From: Polytrichum commune
Lineage: Eukaryota; Streptophyta; Polytrichopsida; Polytrichales; Polytrichaceae
Direction of reading: 5' to 3'
Assembly: GCA_950295325.1 (NCBI GenBank)
Contig: OX485803.1
Coordinates: 74,603,554-74,667,553, forward strand
DNA: 64,000 nucleotides
Shown: piece by piece, positions 44,881 to 56,867 of the stretch
Position numbering within the stretch: the first letter of the stretch is position 1
Layout: each line of letters begins with the position of its first letter
Program-made: the position numbers and the translations under genes
Notes under the pieces: model-generated
The model's input: the letters and a program-made list of their open reading frames with translations, nothing else
The model's database searches: none
Told to the model about the DNA's origin: nothing

Positions 44881-44914
44881 ATTGTGCCTTTGTCAACAAA
44901 GGTACAATCCTCAA

Positions 44915-45400
44915 GTTTTACAAGTACCACAAGACATGTGCAAGGAGAGAGGACATTTGTGAAAGAAATAAATATCGGGTCAAAATTTTGGGGAATACAA
45001 GGCTTTCAAGGTTCCCTAAAAATACGAAATTGTACATGCATTAGCAAAGGTAGAATTTTTGAGTTTCGAGTACCAAAAGACTTGGGCAAAAGGAGGGCCA
45101 TTTGTGAAAGAAGAAACTATCGGGTCAAAGTTTTGGGAAATTAAGTTACCTTACGAGCTTTCAAGTTATCAAGTTTTTTTTATTACCAAAAGACATGTGC
45201 AAGGGGAGGGGGCATTTGTGAATGAACACATTATTGGGTCAAGGTTTTGAGATATTGTGATTTCTTAGCAAGGTCTTTCATGTTTACCTAAAACTTGAAA
45301 CTTGAACCTTTGTTAACGAATGTGCACTATTTGAGTTTCTTGAGTACCAAAAGACTCGTGCAAGGGGAGGTGACATTGATAAGAAGAAATTATTTGGTTG
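44915..45400. repeat. degenerate ~130-bp tandem repeat, four copies
   Basis: 'accaaaagac--gtgcaagg-gagg--catttgtgaa-gaa' followed by 'atcgggtcaaaattttggg' recurs around 44925, 45070, 45185 and 45345, with a possible fifth trace at 44095. Copies are diverged. Confidence 0.8.
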
Positions 45401-48400
45401 AAGAATTCATGGGAATTGTACCTTTGTCAATGGTATGGCATTCAAGTTAATATGATACACAAAGAGGTGCAAGGAGTGGAACCATGTTGGAATATAAAAT
45501 TTTGAGTTGAAGTCATATAGAAGTTTGAACATTTCATGTAGATATCCATGCCTTGCCGCATAACACTACAAAATCTATGACAATGGGTACTCATCGAAGC
45601 ATAGCATATAGGTGTTGGAAGTCCAAAGAATTCCTTCGCATGTGAAGTTTTTGTTGAGGTGTAGCTTTGCACAACATGCAAAAGGGTAAAGAGTGGGGTT
45701 TGGAATTAGAATTCTAGAGGTTACAAATTGAGTTGTGGATCCAAGTGTGTATTTGCAAGCTCTAGTCTACACCCTTAGAATTGTGCAAAGATAGGGAGAA
45801 AAGGCCAAAGATTACTTTTGTAGGCTACACTTTAATTGAAGTGCATGTTTTAGAAGGAGCTTTTAAGGCAACCAATGGGGTTGGAAAGTGGTAATATAAA
45901 GTGCATGGTCCATTTTGTAGCCCTTATTATTAAGAGGGCTACAAAAGAGGTAGCCCAATGTCAAAGATATTTTTCTTGGTTTGAAATGTGGTTGAAGTGT
46001 GAATTCCCACAAGCTCCGAGGGTAAGTAAGGGATAGCATAATATAATGTTCATAATGAGAGGATATTTTCCAACTACATTCATTTCCTTGAAGCATGCAG
46101 GGGCTCCACACCTTAAGGGCATCTTCACCAATCATGTAGCAAACTAAACCATTGAGTAAGCTTATATTAAGTGACCAAGTAAGTGGAGTTGCCAACTTAA
46201 ATAAAATTGCACATCCATTGGCCCTAACCAGAACCCCAAACAAGGGGATTTTCATTGCCCTCAACTTGGAACCAAAAACTTTCCCTTTGATTGAAATAAA
46301 TTGTTTGTTGCCCACTCTACGAAGAAAGTTCCAATTCCAACACCAAATCCATCCACCAAAGCACCCAACTATGACTCAACCTTCAATTCTTACAAAATTC
46401 CACCTATATTTGAAGGCACCCACACAAAATTGCAAGGCATCAAATATTCTAGAGCTAGTTGCAAGAATACTCAAATAATCAAACATAAAAAAACACAAAC
46501 AACCAAGAAATTAGTCGTTATTGTTGGATGTTGTCATTTTTTCATTACATTGAGCAAATGTTGTTTTTTGGGGGTATAATTGCCTACCTAAAGCTAGAGT
46601 GATTAATATGCAACCCAAGACTCTAAAAGAATCACCACAAAAACATTTCTAAACTACAAAAACAAGCCACAATCAATGTCAAACGAGAACTCATGATGTT
46701 GGCCATGGCCACCTTCTTGAGCTTCACCATATTTCTGTCCCCAAATTTGAGTGTTTTATGTTTTTTTAACAAGTGATTCCTCAACCCACATGTAGGGAGG
46801 ATCATCTCTCATTCGAATTATGCCTCTCTTCACATTCTTCCTTGCAATCATTATCACCCACCTCAACTGGATTTATCCTTGTGTTGGGTGAAGGATGTGT
46901 GTCAGCGTGAAGAGTAGGATGGGATTGAACATGATAGTAGGAGGTGAGTGTGAAAGTGGATTAGCCGGGACATCTACATCGAAGGCGGTGGAGAATATCG
47001 AATATGGTTCCAACAATTGCTTCTTCAATTTGGCAAGTTCTTCATCTTACAAGGCGTAGTACTCACATGCCATAGGATTCGCTATGGCATCAATGTTGAT
47101 ACCAAAAAATTGTTATGTGACGTGCCTTGTAAAATTTTGACCTTCATCTGAGTTGCGTGCGCCTTCTTTAATGAAGCTTGAGCTTGCGCACATGTTGTTT
47201 GCTCTCTAGTCCTTCCGTTGGCCAATTCATCCTTAGTTTTCATGGTGCCAAGTGGCTGATGAGTTAGTAGTTTGTTGGCTTGCCAATTTTGAAGCTTGTC
47301 GCGCAATGTAGGCTCCGCAACCTAATTCTCCAGAGGCGAATCTTCTTGTCCACCTGATGCATCCACAAACCTCTTCTTATGAAGTGATTTGGCAGTCTTT
47401 GCCAAATCATTGTGAAGCTCTGCCCAATGTGGTACCCCCTCAAAATGTGCCAAATAGTTTGTGGTTGGAGAGCCATTTCTTGATGTATGTGAAACTATAC
47501 TTGGCAAGGGTGGGTTTTCTTGTCCTATGCTCTTTATTGATATATGCATGTAGATTTCTAATTTCTCATGTATGTGTTGAAGTTGGGGGTGCTATTTAAC
47601 CAATAAGGAATTGTGTACCATATGTATGTGGGGGGTTGGGGTCTCTATGTCTTTGATGGCTCCATCATTTGGAAGTGCGTATGCTTTTTAGTTTCCCATA
47701 ATCCGAGTGTGTGCTCTTATTTTTTATATTGTTAATTTATGCTTGGTCAAGTAAATTTGGTGAACTATGTTGGCTATAAGTAGCTCGTCAAGGTGGTGAT
47801 TTTGTATGGAGGGGTGTTCAATATGGTTACTTGTTGAGTAGATATTGTTTAGGTTATATGTAAAGATATGATTTTTTAGTTGTGGTTGACTATGAGGATA
47901 GTAATCGTGTTGGTGTCTTACTTGGCCATCATTCGGGCCCCAACGTATGGCTTCAAGAGAAATGGTGTGATCAGTGGGGTGGCGTAGTCCATGGCTTGTC
48001 CATTTGGAAAAATCATGGCTTGTCCATTTGGAAGAATTAGCGTGTTATGTTGCTTTAAAGATGATGTCTTTGTTGTGAAAAGATTATAATGTTGAATTTA
48101 CATCGCGCAAGTTAGGAGTGAGGAGTAGTAGGAGTGTGTTATGTTGAATGATAGGAGTGTTATGGTGATTGTTGGGTGCATTGTGCGATGTTGGATGATT
48201 GGGTTCATGGTCTTAAGCTTCTTGGGTACGACAATTATGTATCTTTGGACTAGCCATAATAATACACTTTCGAAATTTTGGGAAAGAGGGGGGGGTCAAG
48301 AAGATTGTTTTTGTGATATGTGAATTTGGGAGGATTTGTTCCATAGCCACCTTACTCTTTCTACAGTGAGCATATCAATGAAGTTACCTTGTTGATCGTA

Positions 48401-49920
48401 TATGGGGCTTCAGTGTCTTGGATTTGAATAGTAGGTTGATTGGTGTTGACGTCCTTACATGGGTTGCATTCTTGGGTGCATAATGTTAGGTTCGTGATTG
48501 CAAGTGGTGGTTTGATGAACAATGTGTCCTTGGATTGAATTTGGCTAAAGCATTCTTCTTATGTGTTTAATGTTTGTTTGATGTGTGTTTGATTGATGTA
48601 GTTGTTGAGTAGGAATAAGTTATGGTCTAGTAGTATGTTGTTAAGGTTAAAATGTTATGTTTCTCCTCTTTAGTTGTATGGGTGTGTCAATGGCATAGGT
48701 AGTAGTGTTTTTTGATGGATTGTGCCCCCAAGAGTCTTTCTTGGTAACCATGTTGATGTTGGTAAATTTGTGAATTTTTATGCTAGCAATAGGGTGATGG
48801 TGACCTAAGGTGCAATGATTGGGTTTTGCATGGGGATTGTTGTGGAGGGGGGTGAGGTGTAGGCGGGAAGAAAGTGTTTACTAGTTGGAGGGATCCTTTC
48901 ATGAGCTTGGAGCATAAATTTTATATTTGTATCCAACTTCTCCCATGGTTAAGATGATGGTGTGGTTATGTAATTGGGGAAAGGTTGTGATGCCATACAT
49001 GTATAGTTCGTTGTTTAGGGTATTTTGTGGATTTCCTTTTGGTACTTGTGGTAGTGTTATAGAGATTGGTTTGGAGCACCATTCACTTTCTACTGAGGTG
49101 GTTTTGACAAGGCTTGTTCCATAGTGTCTACATCTCTTTCATATTCTCATTTTAGCATGAATAAGGCCCTAACTTTAGGTGATCATGCATGGTTTTTGGG
49201 TTTGTGTGTGTAGAGATCCTCCATATTTGGCTGCAATGTGTTTTGTTGACCCTTGGTAAATTACTCCTAGTTACTCTGTGTCTATCTTTCACAAGTTATC
49301 AAGAGCTTTCCAATGAGCTATCATTCATTACATATTCTCAAACTCAAATGCACACTCACCATTCACAAAACTACTTGGAAAAAGGTTGAGAACCTTCACA
49401 AAGTTGATGACATTGTCATCTAGAGTTTTGACCTTTCGTAGAAGTAGGTGAAGTTCTTAGTGCAACACCAACCCAGTTCAAGTTGGAGGAAAATTTCATA
49501 AATACAAATTTTTTACTCTATGAAGATGGCATTAAACTCAAAGATTACATTTGTTCTATACTTGCAGTACCAAGGTGCTTCATATCATCGTGCAAAAAGT
49601 GGTAAGGAGGAAAATGAAAGCATAAGTACTTGCCCTGCTACTGCAAATCAAACGATCAACTTAGTTGCTGGTTAAATATTATCCAGTTGCATCTGTTAGC
49701 ATGGTGGACTCACTGGGAAGTGCTAGAAGAAAAGTTGCGGGCTCACTCAGAAGAAATGTTGTGTAGCATCATAATGAAGCAATCCAGACGAGGTTCCTTC
49801 GACATATGTTGTCACCCATCCATCATTGAGGATGGACACCCAGTTCCATAGCTGCATCCCTTTGTGATTTACCTGTAAACCCTACTTCAAATTTTGTGAC
49901 ATAATGTCTTTGAAGATTTG
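45401..49920. other. long stretch without recognisable genes
   Basis: Mostly AT-rich or GT-rich on the plus strand. The C/A-rich minus strand of ~47600-48900 has the composition of LINE copies C and D, but I found no RT, RNase H or zinc motif in it. A minus-strand frame at 47082-47306 is Gln/Lys/Thr-rich without a family. Nothing here can be supported as a gene. Confidence 0.4.
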
Positions 49921-49928
49921 TTGGGTTA

Positions 49929-52900
49929 TCAATGTATGAACCGCACACCACGGTCCAAAATCTTCTGAAGAGCCTTGATTGCTTGGTCAAGAGTCTCAAC
50001 AGCATTCACTTCCTCAAAAGAGATACGTCGCACATTAAACTGCATGGATCATCAGAACAATAATCTTGAGCAAGGATGGGGAATTAAAAATATGTCACAT
50101 TCTACATGTAGATATTATATGCAGTTTTTAGGGTAAATCCGCACTTCAGGTACCCAAGATGAGTGTCAAAAGAATCAACAAATCTAAAAAGATGAAGGTA
50201 GAGAACTGAATAGGCTAGAATCAAATAGGTATGTCAAGGTGAGGTTGATACATACCTGTGCACCTTGGCGTACTCGAATGTCAACTCCTTTGCTGTCTAT
50301 GGAAATCAGGGCAGCATCATCCACTTCTGCCTCTGAAGCTAGAAGCTCTCTCAGCTTTTTTGAGAATCTTAGATTAAGTTCCTATGAAAAAAAACTACCA
50401 AATTTCAGCTTCCCTGACAACAGATGGAAATTGCACACTGGTGTACTATTGTTACATGATGTTAATTACATTTCACTGACCAAGAAAAACCAATACGGGA
50501 ATGGAAATATAAGAAATTCTAAATAATGACCCTAAATGGTGCTGATCCTTTCAGTATATCCACATCAACTATGAATAAGGCACACCTGCAGGGTTTTCTC
50601 GGCACCATTAGCAGCAATTATGTCAGGTCGAGCCATGTCGTACTCTTTCACATCCACCCATGCAACAGTGCCAAATCCTCCCACAAAGTAGATATCACTG
50701 GATTGAATACACACAAAAGTCCTTCATTTTTGAAACATTCTAGCAAAGATGCAGATCCACATTCCTTAAAAGCCAAACCTCATAACTAAATATTAGCAAT
50801 TCATATTCATCTAGGCCTGCTTAAAATCCTGCTCCGAAAGCTTTGGTAGCATCAGAAAGAAAAAGTGTACAGAATCTTTGATGAATTGCCTATCAAACAG
50901 CATCACTATCACCTAAAATCAGATATGTCCAGCTACATGATATGCTATGTAGATTCAAGGACATTGCGCAAACTGCATTTAAAGACATCATCCATCAAAA
51001 GATCACTGAGATTGTACCTGATATTTTCCATCCGGTAAAAAGTAAAATTACTCCACTGCTGTGATGCACCCTGCTGATGCTTGGCACGGTAATATTGGTG
51101 AGCACGTTCCTGCAACCATCAATTTTATCAGGAACCAACAAACTACATTGCATGGTATGCAGAACTGGATTACTCGGGACATCTATAAAAGAAATTACAA
51201 CACAAAAACTTCTGTTGCTCTCCAGTTGTATTCTTTACACATATTACCACACAAGTAACCTACAAGAAAATTAGTGCAAAGTGAACTAGATATTCATAGT
51301 CTACACCACAACACTGAGAATTACAAAAGTAGAATATTTAGCAATTCCTTGTAGGATTGTTACACCTGTGTCACTCATGCAATGGACAGTATTTAATAGA
51401 GGGTAAAATTGTGGGTACCTGCTGTTCATCAGGGAGAGGATAAACATCTCCAAATAATGTAACTCTTGCATTTGCAAGTCCACTCCATCCTGGAATCTGC
51501 CATCATCTCCTCACAGGTCAAAATTTCTTCAAATGCATATAATGAAGCAGAGCAGCAACTCCAACCACCAGAGCAGGAAATAGGTAATCAAGTCTTGCAA
51601 AATATGATAAAAAGGAGAAGAATAAGAAGAATTCCTAAAAGACTCTCAAAAAATCATGTTTTGGTAGGGAGTTTTGCCCCACTCTTGACAATTTGTGATG
51701 TTTAAGGAGTGTTCCAGTGGTGTCAGAACCCCCATTTTTGGTCAAATGAAGCGGAGGTGGTTGACTTTGGCCAAGAGACAGTAATACAAAAATGAACTCC
51801 TTGTCTAACTCTAGAGATCACCAAGTTAGGTGCCTTCAAAAGTTTGACATGAAAATCATTTCCAAATAGCCATCTTTTGGCCAAGGTCAAACACCTCCCC
51901 TTTATTCACCAAAATTGGGGGTTCCAACACCCCATGAACACTCCTTAACCATTTTCAATTGTGGAAAGTGGGGCAAAACTCCCTCGCAAGAGACTCTAAT
52001 AATCAGTTAAATTGTCAACTAAGTAGATTTGGGGAAGGCAAGAGAAGGAAGCGAATGCCAAACCCATGAAGCCCCTGACAATATGATTGAGATATTGAGT
52101 ATATCTTGATGGTTTACCTGGACAACCAAGGTGCAGCGAGGATCTGCAAGCAGGTTTCTTGTGTGAATGGCTAATGGTGACAGTGAGAAGATAGGATCTG
52201 CACAAGACAAAAGACAGCCATGTTATCAACAAGAATATCTTCCCCACTCATGATTCTTGGGAAGATTGCTATTCTATGCTGACGCTTAGCAGATTGGAAT
52301 CTCACGCGAGAAAGTTGTAGAAAGATCCAAGCACTTGTTGTACATGAAATGGTATTGAAACACTCAGTACTTAAAATATATATTCAGATTAGTAATAGTC
52401 AGAAGTGCAGAATGCATATTAACTGAAAAGACCCAGAATATGTACAAGTTCATACGTCCACAATTATCAGTTGCGAAATCCACAAGTGATCCAAACGGGT
52501 ATCCCCGGCGACGGTGATGCATGCGTGACATGATTGTGCACAGGTGTGCAAATCGAGCCTGCACAAAGTCACTCTCTTTGATGAAGTTTAGAGAACACAA
52601 GTTCATGCTTACATTTGCACCAAACCATATTCAAAGAATGGCCAAACCAATGAGTTGTCACAGAAGTGGCCTTACAGAGGAGGAGCAGGCTCAGCAGTAG
52701 ATATGAGTCATATTGATGGAGAAGTTCTTATATATTAAGGTTCAACCTAAAATTACATGTGCTATTCTTTGAGTTAAAAATCAGGGAATTTCAGAAAACA
52801 TACCCTCTAAATCATGGAGACAGCTTACCTGCTCAATGAGGTTGCGAACAGCAACAGCAGGGTGGGGCAAACCATGTGAAGAGGTAGCACTTTGCACTCC

Positions 52901-54264
52901 ACCTGAGATTGGTGTTCGAAAAAGTCCTGGTCGACTGCCATTAGAATTTTGTGTGACAGGAGTCACCAATGGACTGGAGTTCCCATTCGAGATTCCAGGT
53001 TCATTTATGTCAGCAGGCCTAGCATTCTTCACTTGCCATGTAAGAAATCAAAATTAGGTACAGCTTTCCATCATGAACTATCACAAACCTAACATTAACA
53101 GAATGGACTTCTGAGAGAACTGAATGCTTCCTACAGGAGCTCTTCTTGACACCAAAACAGAAAAGTTTAACTACTTTAATCCAGCCAGACATTATTTTTC
53201 AAACCACTGGAAAAAGCAAATAAATAAACAAATAAATAAATCTCTACATCATGCACATCAAGAGTGTAGACTAAAATGGATTGATAACTCAATGACCAAG
53301 AAAAGATCCACACTGCAAAGAAAACTGCTAGCACAACCCATACTGACACTGGCATGTGTTGAAGTTGATTCACCTCTAAAGAAGTAGGGGTTCCATTCTT
53401 CTCAGGACTAGGCTTTGAACCCTCACCCACTGGTCCATCCTTCTTTAAGGCAGCTTGAACAACATGGATGGCAGCAGACCAGCCTGAAGTACCACTGCGA
53501 TCATCTCTCCTCCTAAGCGAACTCCTTCCCCTAAAAAACATTCCAGTTCAACAAACTTCACAATCGCATACCTAATAAGCAACATCTCACTGAGTTAAAT
53601 TAGAATCAGTAAGAAAACGAGAAGCGATTCTTATACACCTAAAAAACAAGTTCCTGCCATCTACAAGTCACTGCTATCAAAACAATATCCACAATCATCC
53701 ACTTTTCACCATAGACAAAAACTAGTTCTGATCTTCTGAAATGCGTGGTGCAACACCGTTCAAGCAATGTCACCTTCATTGAAACTCAATGCATTCACTT
53801 CCACCTCAAAGAACAGATTGGTGCAAAATGTGACAAGATTTACACCCTGAAATCCTCTATTCGGACACTCACTCACATGCATACACCAGAAACGTCCTAT
53901 CCCAGTCTCAAAAACACGTCCAGCCAATTCCTTCATTCCCCTCGAGCTGCGATTCTTAAAAGCTCAATATATATTCACAAATTTCGAAGACCTTGGTGGA
54001 AACACCTCATTTCGTCTCCTGCTGGCGTTAAAATGCAGACGACTTCCAGAAAACAAACCTGAAGACTTTTAAAATCCTATTTAACTGAAGCACTGCAATT
54101 TACAGAGAAGATTCCAACCTCCAAAATGTTTTCGCCGTTAGGAACTCCCCGCCACTAAAGCTGGGAAATTTTTTATATCCCGGGGATGGTTTTGAATTTT
54201 GCAGCTCATTGCAAGGTGTCACCAGACTGGAAGTGCTGATCGAGGCCACCCGAGACACATCCAT
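49929..54264 (-). CDS. plastid HugZ-like protein (PNPOx-like split barrel + DUF2470), 10 exons
   Basis: Exons: 54264-54119, 53530-53374, 53026-52829, 52558-52456, 52197-52118, 51496-51419, 51109-51018, 50697-50586, 50381-50256, 50039-49929; total 1,203 nt, 400 residues, all phases consistent. Residues ~1-50 (M-D-V-S-R-V-A-S-I-S-T-S-S) form a Ser/Thr-rich likely chloroplast transit peptide. The FMN-binding split barrel starts at H-P-A-V-A-V-R-N-L-I-E-Q and includes Y-P-F-G-S-L-V-D-F-A, P-L-A-I-H-T-R-N-L, A-R-V-T-L-F-G-D-V-Y and Y-F-V-G-G-F-G-T-V-A-W. The C-terminal domain has V-D-D-A-A-L-I-S-I-D-S-K-G-V-D-I-R-V-R-Q-G. This is the plant HOMOLOG OF HUGZ group, related to bacterial heme-degrading HugZ and to the glutamyl-tRNA reductase-binding protein; a heme-linked plastid role is known for the group. 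The start is the first ATG in frame. Confidence 0.9.
51667..51983. mobile_element. foldback MITE in an intron of the HugZ-like gene
   Basis: The left arm beginning GGGAGTTTTGCCCCACT and the right arm ending AGTGGGGCAAAACTCCC are inverted repeats of ~115 bp (roughly 85% alike), enclosing ~85 bp. It sits between exons 5 and 6 (51497-52117). Target duplication is not clear. Confidence 0.85.
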
Positions 54265-55400
54265 ATCAAAACTTACTTCTTTTTTCTTCAAGGCTTTCTC
54301 TCACATTAGACGAATTCGAAGACAGAATCTCCGCAAGCTGCACTCGTAGCTGACAAAAGCCCAAAAGCCCATAAACCCTAAAACTTAAACATGGGGAAAG
54401 GAAACGAGAATGATAATTTTTTCTCCAAATACTTCTTCGCCCAGACACTAGCTTTAATGATGACGGATTCGTGCAGATAAGGGAGGATTTTCAGTTGAGC
54501 TTTAGTGTCATTGATCGCCCCATGGGAACATACCCCCAAATCCCTCCAAAGTTGATAAGCTGCACAAAGAATAAGCCAAATCGGAAGTGTGTTCTGCCAC
54601 TTCCAGTCCACTGGGTACGAGTTTCTTTTTTCCAAAGATGGTCGTTGAAATTCTATTTTTAAGTCACAGGAAGGTTTTGCTGGATTCCAGAAGAGTTGCT
54701 CTCGTCTGGGATTGCGAGCCGAGCGAGCGCCGGCCGGTGGTCCCTCGGCAACACAGGTGGAGAGGGTAACAACGAGAGGCCACCTTGGGAGAAACAACGA
54801 AAGTGGGGAACGCTCGTCGACGATCCGAGGGGACGTTTCGTTTGCCTTGAAGTGCGTGGATGAAGTTAGGGGGACATTCGTTGGCTGGAAGTAAGTGGAC
54901 GAAGTTAGCGGGCGTTCGTTGCTCAAGCTTGCAAGTTACGTGGGACCCAAGGTACAAAGAATTTGGAGACTTACATGTGCCCAAAAGGTGTAGGTTTTGT
55001 TAGTCCTTTTCCTTCATGCTTTAGATTCATATTTTGAGGGCCACTTTCACATTCGAGCCAAGGGAAGTGATCATATAACTGTGAGGGCCCTTGCTTCTCA
55101 TCCAAAGACCGTAACATGGTATAGGGGAATTTACATCAAGCTTATTTCTTGGAAGTGGACTTGACACAAATTTCAGTACATCATGAAACATTATTTATAA
55201 TTTGTCATGCAGGAATTGATGTAGACTTTTCATCCATGTTAATTTCTTTGGGCCCTTAGGTCTTCACCTTCTAGTGTAAAGTGAACTTAGACAATCTCAA
55301 TCCCGTTCAGTCTCGATTGTGAAGAGGCCCTGGGTTTTGGATTGACATGCAAGTTAGGGGAGATCTGATTGTTATTTTGCACCTATGTTTTCAATAAAGG
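54265..55400. promoter_or_regulatory. upstream region of the HugZ-like gene
   Basis: Holds its 5' UTR and promoter. A 182-codon minus-strand frame (54378-54926) lies here. It has Arg/Ser-rich sequence without a domain, and I treat it as chance. The repeat 'gtggacgaagttag-gggacattcgttgctg' occurs twice near 54855-54920. Confidence 0.35.
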
Positions 55401-55410
55401 AATTAACAAA

Positions 55411-55820
55411 CATACAGGATCTCACATTTAAATTAGGGGAGATCAGATTTTTTCGCAGATGTCTCATCTTAGATTTGCTTTTCGAACACAAGTTTCACTA
55501 GATGATAGTCACTCTTTTTTGAAGCAAGTGTAGCACATTCTCCAGCATCATCCTCCATAATATTCTTCCCACATAACCCACCATCATCTATCAGTTGTTT
55601 GACGATTTCAACATTGTTATGATGTGCTAAAAATTTGTACCATTTGTTTTGTGGAAGGATGAAGAAGCTTAAGTTGTGAGTTATACAAGTATTCAAAATT
55701 GCAATTCATGTCCCTACTCCAGATGTGCACTAAACAAAATCAGCATGTCCTGGGACACCAATCAGTGTACACAACAACTCCTTCCGAGACCACTCGATTT
55801 CAAATGTGAGATCCTGTATG
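55411..55820. repeat. segment bounded by a perfect 19-bp inverted repeat
   Basis: CATACAGGATCTCACATTT at 55411-55429 is exactly reverse-complemented at 55802-55820. The enclosed sequence carries the ankyrin-like relic (minus strand) and a copy of the 'caactcc...gtacacaacaac' dispersed repeat. It may be a small foldback element. Confidence 0.75.
55469..55640 (-). pseudogene. ankyrin-repeat-like relic
   Basis: The minus-strand frame contains A-H-H-N-N-V-E-I-V-K-Q-L-I-D-D-G-G and A-T-L-A-S-K-K-S-D-Y-H-L-V-K-L-V-F-E, two consecutive 33-residue ankyrin-like units with the H-x-x-x-x-V-V-K-L-L-L pattern. There is no full gene around it. It is probably a gene fragment captured by a repeat. Confidence 0.45.
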
Positions 55821-56225
55821 AGCTTGACAGTCCAGAGCTAAGTTTGGAATCAACAAAGCAGACTAAGTAAGGAACATTTCTATGTTTCGTAAGAATTTAT
55901 GTAAGTTGCCACTACTCCAAATCCACATATCGAATACAATGAGAAAGTTCGCTGAAATCATTCACTGTACACAACAGCAACCGCCGACACAAGTCTAAAA
56001 GACATTAATATACACACCTTGTATATAACCTTTATTCAGACTCAAGACGGCCCACCACCAAGTTTCGAATCAACAAATGGCAATGCCTCCAACAGAGCAC
56101 TCGAAGAAATCTTTTATATATGTTGCTAAACCACATCCGACTCTCAGAAATTGGTATTTCCTTACAGAAAGCCATCTTTTTAGCCTTTTTATTCACTTGT
56201 GGTAATCCTTCGGCTGACACTCCCA
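55680..56225. repeat. dispersed repeat, two adjacent copies
   Basis: ~55690-55870 and ~55910-56220 share 'ccactactcca-at', 'cactgtacacaacagc', 'gacaagtc' and 'caagtttcgaatcaacaaa-tggcaatgcctccaac' blocks. A third copy lies at 61070-61300. All have the same orientation and have drifted. Confidence 0.75.
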
Positions 56226-56867
56226 GCTATTGTTAAGCAGAGTGTCTCTGAACGCATGATTAAACAAATGCTCCATGGAATTTTGGTAGTATGATAACCA
56301 CTTGATCAGTGTACTGATGAGGACCTAGTGTACATGGGGAACCCTGTAATATCCACCATCTATATCCTGTCAATACCATATGTAACCCTGCAACTAATCT
56401 AATTCGAACTTTATGTTGAACCCGGTTTGATATACAACAGTTCTTTCAATTCGTGAGACGCAATTCAGATTACTTTCAAAATTACAAAAGAACGACAATC
56501 TACCATTAACTAACCAATCAACCACTGTCAGTCCCACCCAATACATAATGCATAAAATTGAGTCTTTGCATAAAATTTGGCAAAAGACGAGTAATGTTCA
56601 AACTAAATTTTTGGCGTCCTGCCGATCTCCATCATTACTTACCGAAACAAAAATATTCTCTTCCCAACCCATTTAGACCAGTGCTTACGAAATATATTGT
56701 GTTGGATGTTCCAGATTATGAAACAGCGGACCAATACAAAATAGGTCCACCACAAATCGCAATCACTACATTTCCGCCATACCCTTCACAACAAGCGGAG
56801 CTAACACTAACTACGGAATCTATGATTTCATTTCTTCGAAGTAAAAGCTGGATGTCAACGGCGCTCC
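56226..56867. other. 3' flank of methionine synthase
   Basis: Contains the 3' UTR of the methionine synthase gene on the minus strand. No other gene seen; the plus-strand frame 56558-56980 is a shadow of the last exon. Confidence 0.5.

Noticed and set aside
47600-48900. Further LINE copy on the minus strand
   Set aside because: Composition is similar to copies C and D but no RT, RNase H or zinc motif could be read. Not enough to call.
54378-54926. 182-codon minus-strand frame upstream of the HugZ-like gene
   Set aside because: No recognisable domain, overlaps the expected promoter and 5' UTR, and composition does not match the neighbouring exons.
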